Assembly: GCA_964036665.1 (NCBI GenBank)
Contig: OZ038529.1
Span: 22,268,060-22,332,059 of the forward strand
DNA length: 64,000 nt
DNA from: Gordius sp. MW1
Lineage: Eukaryota > Nematomorpha > Gordioida > Gordea > Gordiidae
Reading direction: 5' to 3'
Shown: positions 24,326 to 37,742 of the stretch, piece by piece
Layout of the letters: each line of letters starts with the position of its first letter
Position numbering within the stretch: the stretch's first letter is position 1
The notes under the pieces: generated by a model
What the model saw: the letters and a program-made list of their open reading frames with translations, nothing else
The model's database searches: none
What the model was told of the DNA's origin: nothing
Translations under genes and position numbers: made by a program

Positions 24326-25241
24326 ATGCAAAAGAAACTTTCTAAACAACTTTTATTAACACTTGCATTTACAGCTCCATTTATCATTGGATATCTATAT
24401 CTTACGTATCGTAATAGAAAAAAACGTGCTATAGAAGGTAAGAAAGATCCTTTAACCAATGTTATTCATAAATCTTCAGAAACGGCCAAGGAAGAAAAGG
24501 TAATATAGACACTTAGTTCTTTTAATTTTATAGATTCCATTAGCCCTTGCTTTAGGATATAAAATAGATGGAAATGAGAATTTTAAAAAGGGAGAATATC
24601 AGGCAGCCACTGATAATTACACTGAAGCTATAACTATTTGTCCTCCAGATAAAAAAGAGGATTTAGCAACCTTCTATAACAATCGTGCAGCAGCCTATTT
24701 CCATATGGTATTAATATTTATTATATATATGTGTATATATATTAATTAAGGGCAAGTATCAGGAAACAATAGATGATTGTTCTGATGCTTTAAAATTGAA
24801 AAATAAGGCATACCCAAAAGCCCTTTATAGACGAGCATTGGCGTATGAAAGCATGGAAAAATTTGAAGAGAGTTTTACAGGTTTAAAATTTTTTTTTTAA
24901 TTTTTATATATCTATAAATATAATTTTAGACTTAACCTGTGTGTGTTTTCTTGAACAATTTTCCATTTCTGAAACTCTACAAGTTGCTGATAGGGTGCTT
25001 AAAAAATTATCTCAAGAAAAATCTAAAAAATGTGTTAATGTAATAATAATTTAAAACCTTATTTCTTAGCTAATCATTTTTGTTTTTAGGATAGAAAACC
25101 TCAAATGCCAGCTACAAAATTTATTCAATCTTATATTTCATCCTTTCATCATGATCCATTTTTTAACATGGATGCAAAAGAGCAGAGTCTTCACTCTCAT
25201 AAAAACTCACCCGATTCCGAAAATAAATCTGTTTTAGAAAT
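24326..25241 (+). CDS. TOMM70: TOM70 exons 1-5, compact 5' block
   Basis: Exon 1 encodes the membrane anchor (KQLLLTLAFTAPFIIGYLYL) and the basic RNRKKRA flank. Exons 2-4 encode the first three TPR-like repeats, the clamp for chaperone C-termini. Exon 5 encodes the linker with KFIQSYISSF. The four introns are 34, 43, 49 and 50 bp. Codons end mostly in A or T, unlike exons 6-11. Confidence 0.92.
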
Positions 25242-28200
25242 GTAAGTGCTATTTTCAATATTTGTTTTATTTTAGTTTATTCAAATCTTTGTTTTTATTT
25301 TGAGACTTATAAATTTTTATTAACATTTTTTTTCTTTGATGGTTGAAATTTTTGAAAGATCTCCATTTATTGACCAAACATTATATCTTGTTGCCTCTGA
25401 TTTGAGATCAATTCATGAGTGCTTGACCTATTGATTTTTTTTTTCCATACATGCAATGGTCATCAATGCTTTGTATTAATTTTATTATGATGTAAATATA
25501 ATTCCTTTTAATAGAGGCGAAATAGGTTTTTATGATTTTTCACTAAATTCACCACAAACAATTAACTGCAAAGGTTTGAAGATTTTTGTTAAATTATTTT
25601 GATAGAGAAATTTTTTAGGAACAAAATGCACCAAAATTTGAGTGAATAGCGCCATTGCTTTCAAATATGACGAAAATAGTAAAATCTATTAAACGATCCC
25701 GAGCGTGATTTTGGCGTCCATAACCTAAAAAATATTGGCCCAAAAGGGCAAATTTTTTTAGAAATTACAAATAGCGATATCTAAGGGCTTGTCTTAATAT
25801 CGGATTTAGCTGCGCAGCAAAAATCGTTGTACGGTTTATAACATAGCAGTGTCTTAACTTCGAATTCACAGCAGATTTGCATTTCAGACGCATAACATAA
25901 CAGCGATTTTGTAAGATGCAAATTTTTTCCTAAGTTTAAAGTTGTATGATTTTTAACTTTTTAGGTATCAGCAAAGTTTAGATTTAATCTCAAGAGTTGA
26001 ACTAAACAAAAAAACGTTTTAACTTTCAAAAAACATAATATTAACAATTACACCGAGTTTGTCCCATTAAATTGAATTGGATATTTAGACAAAAATAAAT
26101 TCGTGCTATTTGAATCTAAATCCGATATTAAGACAAGCCCGGAGATGGTTAGTCGAAAACGTTTTGAATTGTTAATTTACAATTTTAACCACTATTATAT
26201 TTGGACCTGGTGCCCAAATAAAACTAAAATTACAACTTTAGCGCTCATTTTTATATATTAGATGATTTTGATGTTTTACCTTTTGCCGTTGGGATGATTA
26301 ATTTGAAAACCAATTAAGACGCTCGTTTTTTTGTCATCGAGTGGCCAGCAGGTTTGTTTTGAGAAATTATATGATTAGAGACAAATATTTTATAAAGATC
26401 ATTTACGTGGGAAGGGTGGGAGGTTACTTTTGTGCGAATAAACAGAAATTAATCAAAATTATATCTACATTTGTTATTTAAAATGGGTTTTTGGCAAAAG
26501 GTAATATTATTAATAATGTGTTACTTTGAAAATTATCTAAATTTCGTGAACCAATTCCGACTGTGTTCTTTTCTCTCTCTCTCAGTATTTTGGAATATCA
26601 GAACGAGAGTCATTGATCGAGCTAGCGATGTGCGCCGGCCTTTTAGGCTTAAATGGTCACAAGTAGGAAAAATTTAAACCCGGTCGCGTTCCGATATTTT
26701 GAATTTAACAGGCCCGCTTTGTTGCAAAGGACGGGCCCAGCCTGGAACTTTCCCCCAAAGAACTCTTTTAATGTTAAATATTTGTTTTTATATTTATTTA
26801 TATGGTGCAAATGTTGAATAATAATCCCGTTAAGAAATCATCTCAGTCTTTAACGGGTTTTTTATTTCATCCAACAAGCCCCAACAAGCAGCACTTGTAG
26901 TATAAAACCACTAATGTCAAATATAATTGGGGGATCTGTGAAAGGTTACTCAACGAATATTACCTAGTTTTGTTAATTACTTTTGGTGTCCACTTAATTC
27001 ATAATCACGGGTTCTATGTATAAAGTATGAGGAAGAAAATGATATTGATTAAATTATCCTTTTAAAATCATAAATTATAGAATCTGATAAATATCACATT
27101 GAATTACAAAGGTAAAAACATGATTTAAATTATTTTGCTGGCCCGGCCCGAGCTCGAGCCGTTTGGTTACATTGAATTAGGCCAAGCCCGGCCTCTAAGT
27201 TTTTTACAAAGCCCATCCATGCCCGGCCCGTTTATAGGGCCCATTCGCATGCCGGGATTTTATAATGTTAACTTTGCCGATGCCAACCTCATTTGCTTAG
27301 AAGGCTATGCTATGACCATCTAAAAGTAAACGTTACGAATCTATTTACTAAATCAAGAGAAGTTTATTACTTATTAGTTAAATTTAATCATCAATCCCTA
27401 CTGTAGAATTAGCACAGTCAATTTTTTGTAAAAATGAACCGTGCAATATGCTTTGCGATATTATCTTTTACTATGAATATCAATTCTTTGTAATACTTAA
27501 ATTTGTTATACTCTTTTTTGTTAAGTATTAGTATTAACTAGTGTTGTAAAGCGGCTGGGTTTGGTCCGGTCGGCCTTTTGTTTTAGTCGATTAAACATAA
27601 ACATACCACTAGGCTTAGTCGAAATTTGAAAAACGGATCATAGTCGACCGTTGATCCTAGTTAACCAAAGGTGGAGCTTACAAATCACAGCCTTTTTTAC
27701 AACATTACTCGATGCTAGTACATGGTTTTGTCGATTTCATTTAACGCTCCACGATTTTTTCTTTTCATTGAAATCTGGTCGAGTACGTGTTAAAAAGTCG
27801 ATTTGCAAACTTTAACCACTACATGCCAATATTAACGCGTTTATTTTTGAAAATAAATTTTGTTTAGGCCGGCCGAGGAGCATAACCCCGGTGTCGAACC
27901 CACGGATCAAGATACGACTTATAATTCGACCGTGGAAGATTTAAACCTCACTCCCGCCCCCCTCAGCAATTCCTCATTCGACGGGGCCGATTTCGAAGAA
28001 ATAACCGATCTCCTGAACAGAAATGAGTATGGGGAAGTGGTTAAGGAATGCGATAGGCTGCTCGATAAATATCGGCTTAACTTGGAAACGCAACCAGGGC
28101 AGAACCAAGCTTCTAAAGGTTAACACCGTTATAAGTACTTTTTGAGAGATGGTTGAGACTAGAGTCCTGCTCGGGTTCGGGTCGAAAATTTTTAAAACGC

Positions 28201-31200
28201 TTTTGGGTCGGGTTTGGGTTCGGGTTGCTAAAAAAAGTGACTTTGCAGGCCCCAATAGCTTAGCCATAGAGACCTGCTAAATGGGTTTCTCATACCGACC
28301 CTGACCCGACCTTAAAGCGTTTTTGAATACTCGAACTTGACCCGACCCGAGGGCATTTCAAAGTCCTACCCCCGTGCACACCGCTAATCTAAGTATTGTA
28401 CGCGATAATAAGGTAAATTTCAGGAAATTATTTGTATTGTACATATCCCTTGAGTAAGAAGTTCGGATTTTATTAATATGCACTCGGGATTAATAAAGTT
28501 TTTCAACGCGAGAGCCTGCCTTACAAACGCTTTGGAATTTTAACCCGACCCCGCCTCAATATATTAGAGATGCTTGCAAAAAAATTTGGGCGACTCGGAC
28601 CGGCCTAGCAGTTTGTAAAAGGGTACAGACGGGCCGACCTTCTAAAAATGGCCCGTTGCAGATGTCTTATATAAATTTCAAGCAATAATGCGGAATTTAA
28701 TTAACTTAGTTGTATTTTAAACGATTTTATTAATAAAAAATATGAAGGAATTTCTATAATTACTGGACATACTATGGATTTAAGATAATGCGATTAATTT
28801 AAGCCAGTTTACATATATAATCTTTTTGTTTGATTCTTTATAATGATGCTCCGTGGTCAAAATATTTTGGGACTTGTCAAAAATATTGTTAAACAACACC
28901 GTTCACAAACTAGTGTTGTAAAAACGGCTGGGTTTCATTTGGTCGACTTTTGGTTTTAGCCGACTTAACATATACTGACCAAAGGTTTTTTGGTCTGCTT
29001 TTCTTAGTCCACCTCTAGGCTTAGTCGGGATTTGAGAAACAGGCGAGAGTCGACGGTTGGTCTGGTTCGACCAAACGAAACCCAGCCGTTTTTACAACAC
29101 TATCACAAACTTATTAAGCGAAGTCCTAATCAGAGGTCAGATATGTTAAAATTTTTCTGCCCAAACTCGACCCAATTTTTTAATTAATCTGCCCGCCCGA
29201 ACCCTTCTATGAGTCCGCCCGGCCATGCCGGAATTATAAAAGCTGCCCGAAGTGCCCGGCCCGAAATGGTCTGTTTTAAAATTTTTAGCACTTGAGTCGT
29301 TATATATTTCTTAAAAACTTATATCTTGATATTTTTTGTATTAAAACTAGGATAAACAAACATCATAAAATTAATTAAAAAGTGACAAACTATACACAAA
29401 AACGATGTAATACATTATTTAACAAAAAACACTAAGCCCGAATTGCCCGATCTTGTTATGGTGGCCGGGCCGAGCATTTCTGCTCTCTGGTCCATATTAG
29501 GTGACAAAACGTTTTAACGCCCTTAATTTACGCGTAATTCTAGCGGAATTGCTGGAGAAAAAGCATTTAGTCCTCCTGCTGAGAGCTACTTTCAACCTGC
29601 TGGCAGGCGCCATGGAAGAGGCAAAATCCGATTTAGACGCCATCTTGTCTGCCATACAGGCTGTTGACGATGCTTCTGATCTCGATGCTTTGGGCTCGCA
29701 CCTCTACGTTAGCGAAGAAAGGGTAAGTTCCATTTTTACGATGGTTACGAGTTTATTTTACCGAAAACAAAGTTACATATCCCGATAGGTACCAGACCCA
29801 GTTCGGGCCGAAAAAATTTTATTTCGAAAAAATTATTTAATTTGAGAAAAAAGGGGTGTCACCTACAGGTTACACTGGGCAGCACAAATATACTCACGTA
29901 TAGAGAATTTATTAAATTTTACAAATATGTATGCAATAAAGATGAGTTTTTTTTATAAAATACATAAAAATGTATTAACCCGAGAGGTACCAGTGTAACC
30001 TGTAGGTGACACCACTTTAAACGCGTATAATTTTTAAACTATTGGATAAAATATTAATTTTTAAATTGAATATGAAAGAGCACAATTAGGCGAATCAGCT
30101 GATATGTTTTATTCCCTTTCCTCTTCCTTATTTTATTAATTACACGCTATCAAAAATCCATAATTTCGGAATTTCGACTGCTTCTCATATATTCACTAAA
30201 AATGGAGACTCAACCGTAAGTAATCTTATTGTAATTTATATCATTAAAATCTTGACACTTTCACAACTATTTTGATATAATATTTAATGGTTTTTGGTTA
30301 ATTAAAATGGGAATAATGTTGGTCCAAAGTTTGGTGTAACCTGTAGGTTACACTGGGCAGCGGTCCATATACGTAAGCTTATGTAAATGAATGATGCTAC
30401 TTTTTATTATTTCTTTAATTAATTTTTTATATAAAATCTTGTATAATCAAAGCAAATTTTTATAACAAATTAGAGATAAAGTGTATTATATATAGATTTT
30501 AATAGCCATCTTTACCTTTTTTATAATTAAATGCTACATTTTAATTCTATAAATACTTTATTTATAGTTTTTTGAAAATTTGTCTATTATTTAAGAAATT
30601 AAATATATTTTTTCATCTCGTTTTTTAATTAGATCTTTGTTAGATATAATAGAGGAGTTAGACAGCCCCAATGTAGATTTTCATGAAGTTATAAGCAAAA
30701 TTTTATAACAAATTAGAGATAAAGTGTATCATATATAGATTTTAAAATAGCCATCTTTACTTTTTTTATAATTAAATGCTACATTTTAATTCTATAAACA
30801 CTTTATTTATAGTTTTTTGAAAATTTGTCTATTATTTAAGAAATTAAATATATTTTTTCATCTCTTTTTTTTAATTAGATCTTTGATAGATATAATAGAG
30901 GAGTTAGACAGCCCCAATGTAGATATTGATGAAGTTATAATTTTTCCCCCAGAGCAAGAAGGAGACACAGATGTGGAAAGTGGAGACGAAATGGATTTCG
31001 ACCTTCAACATTTGCCCCGTTCTATGCTTAATTCTTGCATAGAGGTGGTCAGACATCATAGTGAATCAGAAAACATCCAAGATAAAAGCATGTTTAACTG
31101 GAAAGACAATGATGAAGACTTTAAGCCACATGGCTGTGGTGACGCTGAGGAAAATCTAGCGTTTGAACCCATCTACTTGGAAAATCCAGAAGATTACTTG

Positions 31201-34200
31201 AAACAATTTCTTTCAAATGATGTTATTTTGTATGTGGTGAATATGAGTAATGTATATGCTTCTCAGCATAACTACAACCTCAATTTAACTGTTAATGAAT
31301 TTAAAGTCTATATCTCAATTCTTTATTTAACGGGCTACCTGTCTCCTAAAAATATCAAAATGTTTTGGGAGCTCAGAACGGACTGTTTTAACCAAATGGT
31401 ATCTAATGGAATGCGCAGAAATCGCTTCCAAGAAATAACTAAATATTTACATTTGGCCGACAACAGCAAATTGGTAGAGGGTGACACTTTTCTTAAAGTT
31501 CGAGGGTATTTGGATCTTTTAGATGAACAATTCAAAAGCAACTTTAAACATTGTAGATCATCTCACATATCCATGGATGAGTGCATGGTTCCTTATTTCG
31601 GGCACCACAATGCGAAACAATTTATAAAAGGCAAGCCTTTTCGTTTCGGGTATAAAATGTGGTGTACGTCAACAAAAAGTGGCTACCTTGTCACATTTAA
31701 AGCTTACCAAGGAGCTAAATATTCCATACATCGTCACAACGAAATAGGCTTAGGAGGTGCTGTAATATTGGACTTAGTAAATGAACTACCTCAAAAATTC
31801 GGTCCTTACAATGTTTATTTCGATAATTTTTTTACAAGCCCTAATTTAATGAAATGTCTTTCTAAGATGAATATTGGCGGCACAGGAACGGTGCGGGTCA
31901 ATCGTATAAAATGCCCGATTATCGATGTAAAATCAATGAAAAAGAAAGAACGAGGGTTTATATCAAAAAAAAACACTTCAAATTTAATGGCTGTCAGATG
32001 GAATGATAATAATATTGTCACAATGTTGTCAAATTGTCATGGGGTCAAGCCTATCACCTCTATTGGAAGAATCACGAAAGCGAAAAAAAATTGTAATTCA
32101 ATATCCTCATATGTTCAAAATGTATAATTGTTTTATGGGCGGTGTCGACCGCTTTGACCAAAGTATGGATGCAACTAGAGTATCATTTCGCGGCAGAAAA
32201 TGGTATTTTCCTATATTTGTATTTGGGCTGGATGCTGCATGTCAAAATGCATGGCATCTATATTGCAACAAATGGGAAAAAATTACATTATGTAATTTCA
32301 AAAGAGAGATAGTGCAAAATTATTTTAAAAAATACGGACAACCGCGTAAACGACTTTAAACCCGAAATTAACTAATTTTAAGAATAATATAACTATACAT
32401 CAAAAGGAATCGTGTACTCAGAGGCGTTGTGTCGTCTGTCATAAAGCTACTAGAATTTTATGTGTATATTGTAAGGTAGGCCTTCACATACATTGTTGGT
32501 CTATATTCCATAATAATTAACATATTTTATACTCATTGATTTGTTAGTTAATACATTTTAATGTATTTTATAAAAAAAAACTCATCTTTATCGCATACAT
32601 AATTGTAAAATTTAATAAATTCTCTATACGTGAGTATATTTGTGCTGCCCAGTGTAACCTGTAGGTGACACCCCTTTTTTTCTCAAATTAAATAATTTTT
32701 TCTAAATTTTTCAATTGTTTAGCTTTATTTAGCATGTAAGAAAGCCCAGAAAAAAATTTCATAAAAATTTTTCGGCCGAACTGGGTCTGGTACCTGTCGG
32801 GTTAACTAACAAATCAATGAGTATAAAATATGTTAATTATTATGAAATATAGACCAACAATGTATGTGAAGGCCTACCTTACAATATACACATAAAATTC
32901 TAGTAGCTTTATGACAGACGACACAACGCCTCTGAGTACACGATTCCTTTTGATGTATAGTTATATTATTCTTAAAATTAGTTAATTTCGGGTTTAAAGT
33001 CCGTTTACGCGGTTGTCCGTATTTTTTAAAATAATTTTGCACTATCTCTCTTTTGAAATTACAGAATGTAATTTTTTCCCATTTGTTGCAATATAGATGC
33101 CATGCATTTTGACATGCAGCATCCAGCCCAAATACAAATATAGGAAAATACCATTTTCTGCCGCGAAATGATACTCTAGTTGCATCCATACTTTGGTCAA
33201 AGCGGTCGACACCGCCCATAAAACAATTATACATTTTGAACATATGAGGATATTGAATTACAATTTTTTTTCGCTTTCGTGATTCTTCTAATAGAGGTGA
33301 TAGGCTTGACCCCATGACAATTTGACAACATTGTGACAATATTATTATCATTCCATCTGACAGCCATTAAATTTGAAGTGTTTTTTTTTGATATAAACCC
33401 TCGTTCTTTCTTTTTCATTGATTTTACATCGATAATCGGGCATTTTATACGATTGACCCGCACCGTTCCTGTGCCGCCAATATTCATCTTAGAAAGACAT
33501 TTCATTAAATTAGGGCTTGTAAAAAAATTATCGAAATAAACATTGTAAGGACCGAATTTTTGAGGTAGTTCATTTACTAAGTCCAATATTACAGCACCTC
33601 CTAAGCCTATTTCGTTGTGACGATGTATGGAATATTTAGCTCCTTGGTAAGCTTTAAATGTGACAAGGTAGCCACTTTTTGTTGACGTACACCACATTTT
33701 ATACCCGAAACGAAAAGGCTTGCCTTTTATAAATTGTTTCGCATTGTGGTGCCCGAAATAAGGAACCATGCACTCATACATGGATATGTGAGATGATCTA
33801 CAATGTTTAAAGTTGCTTTTGAATTGTTCATCTAAAAGATCCAAATACCCTCGAACTTTAAAAAAAGTGTCACCCTCTACCAATTTGCTGTTGTCGGCCA
33901 AATGTAAATATTTAGTTATTTCTTGGAAGCGATTTCTGCGCATTCCATTAGATACCATTTGGTTAAAACAGTCCGTTCTGAGCTCCCAAAACATTTTGAT
34001 ATTTTTAGGAGACAGGTAGCCCGTTAAATAAAGAATTGAGATATAGACTTTAAATTCATTAACAGTTAAATTGAGGTTGTAGTTATGCTGAGAAGCATAT
34101 ACATTACTCATATTCACCACATACAAAATAACATTATTTGAAAGAAATTGTTCCAAGTAATCTTCTGGATTTTCCAAGTAGATGGGTTCAAACGCTAGAT

Positions 34201-37200
34201 TTTCCTCAGCGTCACCACAGCCATGTGGCTTAAAGTCTTCATCATTGTCTTTCCAGTTAAACATGCTTTTATCTTGGATGTTTTCTGATTCACTATGATG
34301 TCTGACCACCTCTATGCAAGAATTAAGCATAGAACGGGGCAAATGTTGAAGGTCGAAATCCATTTCGTCTCCACTTTCCACATCTGTGTCTCCTTCTTGC
34401 TCTGGGGGAAAAATTATAACTTCATCAATATCTACATTGGGGCTGTCTAACTCCTCTATTATATCTATCAAAGATCTAATTAAAAAAAAGAGATGAAAAA
34501 ATATATTTAATTTCTTAAATAATAGACAAATTTTCAAAAAACTATAAATAAAGTGTTTATAGAATTAAAATGTAGCATTTAATTATAAAAAAGGTAAAGA
34601 TGGCTATTTTAAAATCTATATATGATACACTTTATCTCTAATTTGTTATAAAATTTTGCTTATAACTTCATGAAAATCTACATTGGGGCTGTCTAACTCC
34701 TCTATTATATCTAACAAAGATCTAATTAAAAAAAGAGATGAAAAAATATATTTAATTTCTTAAATAATAGACAAATTTTCAAAAAACTATAAATAAAGTG
34801 TTTATAGAATTAAAATGTAGCATTTAATTATAAAAAAGGTAAAGATGGCTATTAAAATCTATATATAATACACTTTATCTCTAATTTGTTATAAAAATTT
34901 GCTTTGATTATACAAGATTTTATATAAAAAATTAATTAAAGAAATAATAAAAAGTAGCATCATTCATTTACATAAGCTTACGTATATGGACCGCTGCCCA
35001 GTGTAACCTACAGGTTACACCAAACTTTGGACCAACATTATTCCCATTTTAATTAACCAAAAACCATTAAATATTATATCAAAATAGTTGTGAAAGTGTC
35101 AAGATTTTAATGATATAAATTACAATAAGATTACTTACGGTTGAGTCTCCATTTTTAGTGAATATATGAGAAGCAGTCGAAATTCCGAAATTATGGATTT
35201 TTGATAGCGTGTAATTAATAAAATAAGGAAGAGGAAAGGGAATAAAACATATCAGCTGATTCGCCTAATTGTGCTCTTTCATATTCAATTTAAAAATTAA
35301 TATTTTATCCAATAGTTTAAAAATGATACGCGTTTAAAGTGGTGTCACCTACAGGTTACACTGGTACCTCTCGGGATATATAAGCGTATTGCACAAAGAC
35401 ATATTGGTCAAATACAATGAAAGATCTATATATCACTATCTTCTAAAATAGGCCAAGAGTCGGCAAAGGATTCATAGTTGTATTGTATAACTAGAATCCC
35501 TTGTTGTTGCCTAATCAAAAAAACGCGAAAATTTTAGATTTCGGTCAGCGTTATTTCGATTTCTATAAAAGTAAATTGAGTCTGAAAAATATTTGAAGAT
35601 AATGTATTTTACCCATGGGTTATCACTTTCGTCGGCTATGGTGGCTTCGTCATTTTTCATAGGAATTTTCAAATTTATTGGTTTAGTTACCTGCGCTAGA
35701 CATAAGGTAACGGTTAACAAAACCAAAATAGTGGCCTTTTAAAACTTTCGAAACATGAAATTCCAAATAGTTTTGAGAGTTTAAGGTTTAGGTTGAGTGC
35801 TTTTCTATTAAAATTATGCGCATGCATATTACAAATCAATTTATTAATTAATTTTACAAATTTAGAAGTAATTTTGAAAGTTATTAAAATCTACGCGAAA
35901 AACGTGTTTAAGAATCAAGGTAAACCGTTATTTCTCCCTTCTTTTCACCAATTTAAATTTGTTAGTTTTTAATTGTCACACCTCGACGCAACCATAGACT
36001 ACATAGACTGCTCATGTTATATGTTTCATGCATGGTAAAATGTGTACCATTTAATCCGCCATTTTGAATTTGACAACAAATTTGATATTTTTTGAACGAA
36101 ATTATCATTTGCACGCATTTTCAAAAGCCCCAAAACTTTTCATTTCGTTTCTGCTTCATAAAAAGAGCACCCCCAAAAAATATAGCTTCAAGGAACTACT
36201 TTCGTTCGCTTTTTGCCGCGGGCGAAAATAATCTGCGATTTCACTATGAACGCCTCCTCTTTACTATTGTTATTTTCGTGATATATATGATAAATTTCAC
36301 GATGAATGTAAAGATATTAAGAAAAAATATGAAGAGTTTGACAAATTAGCCTAAAGATTCACTTTGCTTTTTTTCACTTCGCGCGTCATCACTAACGCCC
36401 CTGTATTTTTCCCCGATTCCTTTATAATGTCTGTCCTGTCCTTTAATAAATCAGTTCAAGGCGAACGTGTACATAAAGTACGCCAGCTACTTGACGCAAG
36501 AAGCGGACACCGAGGGGGCTGCCAAGTATTTCGATAAAGCCATCCAAATCGATCCCGATAATTGTGACGCCCATTATCACAAAGCCCAGGTGATAGATTT
36601 ATTTTGATTAATTGTGTTATTTGTGATTGGTATTGTCGAGAAAAATGGCACAATTTTGGGCGTAAGTTGATGGCTTGGAAAAACTGTCGAGAAAGTAAGG
36701 GGAAAAAATACTGGGAACGACCTAAATGTGTTTAACACTTTTTTGTAGCGAGACTTGAAGAGATTATTTGCTTTTTGGTAACCTAACTAGGTACGTTACA
36801 ATAGTAAACTAGGTGAAACCGAGACCTTATAGTAAGGCAAGTTTTAAGGGGCATGGGCGTAGCCAGGATATGAATTAGAGGGGGGGGCCAACAATGATTT
36901 AAGGATGGGCAAAATGATAATTTTTTATTAATTTAGTCATAATTATAATTAATTTTGAAGAATTTTTGGATTTAGAGGGGGCCTGCCACCCCATGGCTAA
37001 GCCTATGGTAAGGAGCTTTTAGTTTTTTAGAATATGTTCTAATCACAGCTGGAGAGATTTAGCTTCTTAAAAGTAGTTAGGGCCTATTCTAATCCCACCA
37101 CTGCGAAGCTATATTTTAAAATTACTCGATAAATCGCCACCTTTTGTGGTTAATCACGTAAACACGCAATATTTTTTATTTGTGTTTTTCCAAACTTAGG

Positions 37201-37670
37201 GCTGTAATGGAGAAATGCTAGATCTCACAACTTAACAGACGATTAAAAAACTTTTATCCTAAATCGTAAATCTAAACCAATTCTCACCTTCGATCTTCTA
37301 TATTCTCTACAAGACGCGCCTTACACTATTCAGTAGACTAGTCATATTACAAATAAAGACTCGGGACCGCAAACTTTAAATAGCTCAATAACTTGGTAGT
37401 GTTGTTAAAAAAACCTGGGTTTTTGTGTGGTCGACCCTTGGTTCAACTGAGATTAACGGTCGAATCTGGTCAATTTTTTAAACATCGACTAAGCCTAGAG
37501 GTCGACTAAGAAAACCAGACCAAAAACCATCGGTCTGTTTCAGAGGTCGCCTGCCTAAAGAAGACCCAGCCGTTTTTACGACACACTTTGTAAGCATACG
37601 AAGTTAAACTGCTACATACTAAGAGTTTGTTATTAGATAAAGCGGTCAACAATTTTAATTTAATTTATCT

Positions 37671-37742
<72 letters not shown>

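Larger units (their letters stand above)
29979..32801 (+). mobile_element. Younger piggyBac element inserted into the first
   Basis: 2823 bp, ends CCCGAGAGGTACCAG and CTGGTACCTGTCGGG, flanked by TTAA at 29975-29978 and 32802-32805 as required for piggyBac. The target TTAA lay near the 3' end of the minus-strand copy. Subterminal AGTGTAACCTGTAGGT motifs occur near both ends and at about 30335, and are probable transposase contact sites. Confidence 0.9.
29781..35375 (-). mobile_element. Older piggyBac element, split by a second piggyBac
   Basis: The 5' end (CCCGAGAGGTACCAG) is at 35375 and the 3' end (CCCGATAGGTACCAG on the plus strand) at 29781. Without the insert (29979-32801 plus one TTAA) it is about 2.77 kb. 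Flanks are ATAT at 29777-29780 and 35376-35379 instead of TTAA. The two halves align with both ends of the plus-strand copy, which shows a nested insertion rather than a simple inverted duplication. Confidence 0.85.

Noticed and set aside
31335..31541. Antisense ORFs inside the piggyBac and Gypsy genes
   Set aside because: They mirror well-supported coding frames and show no domain of their own.
29781..35375. Interpretation as a simple inverted duplication of one piggyBac
   Set aside because: The central spacer and left flank are the displaced 3' end of the older copy, and TTAA flanks the younger copy exactly, so nesting explains every boundary.
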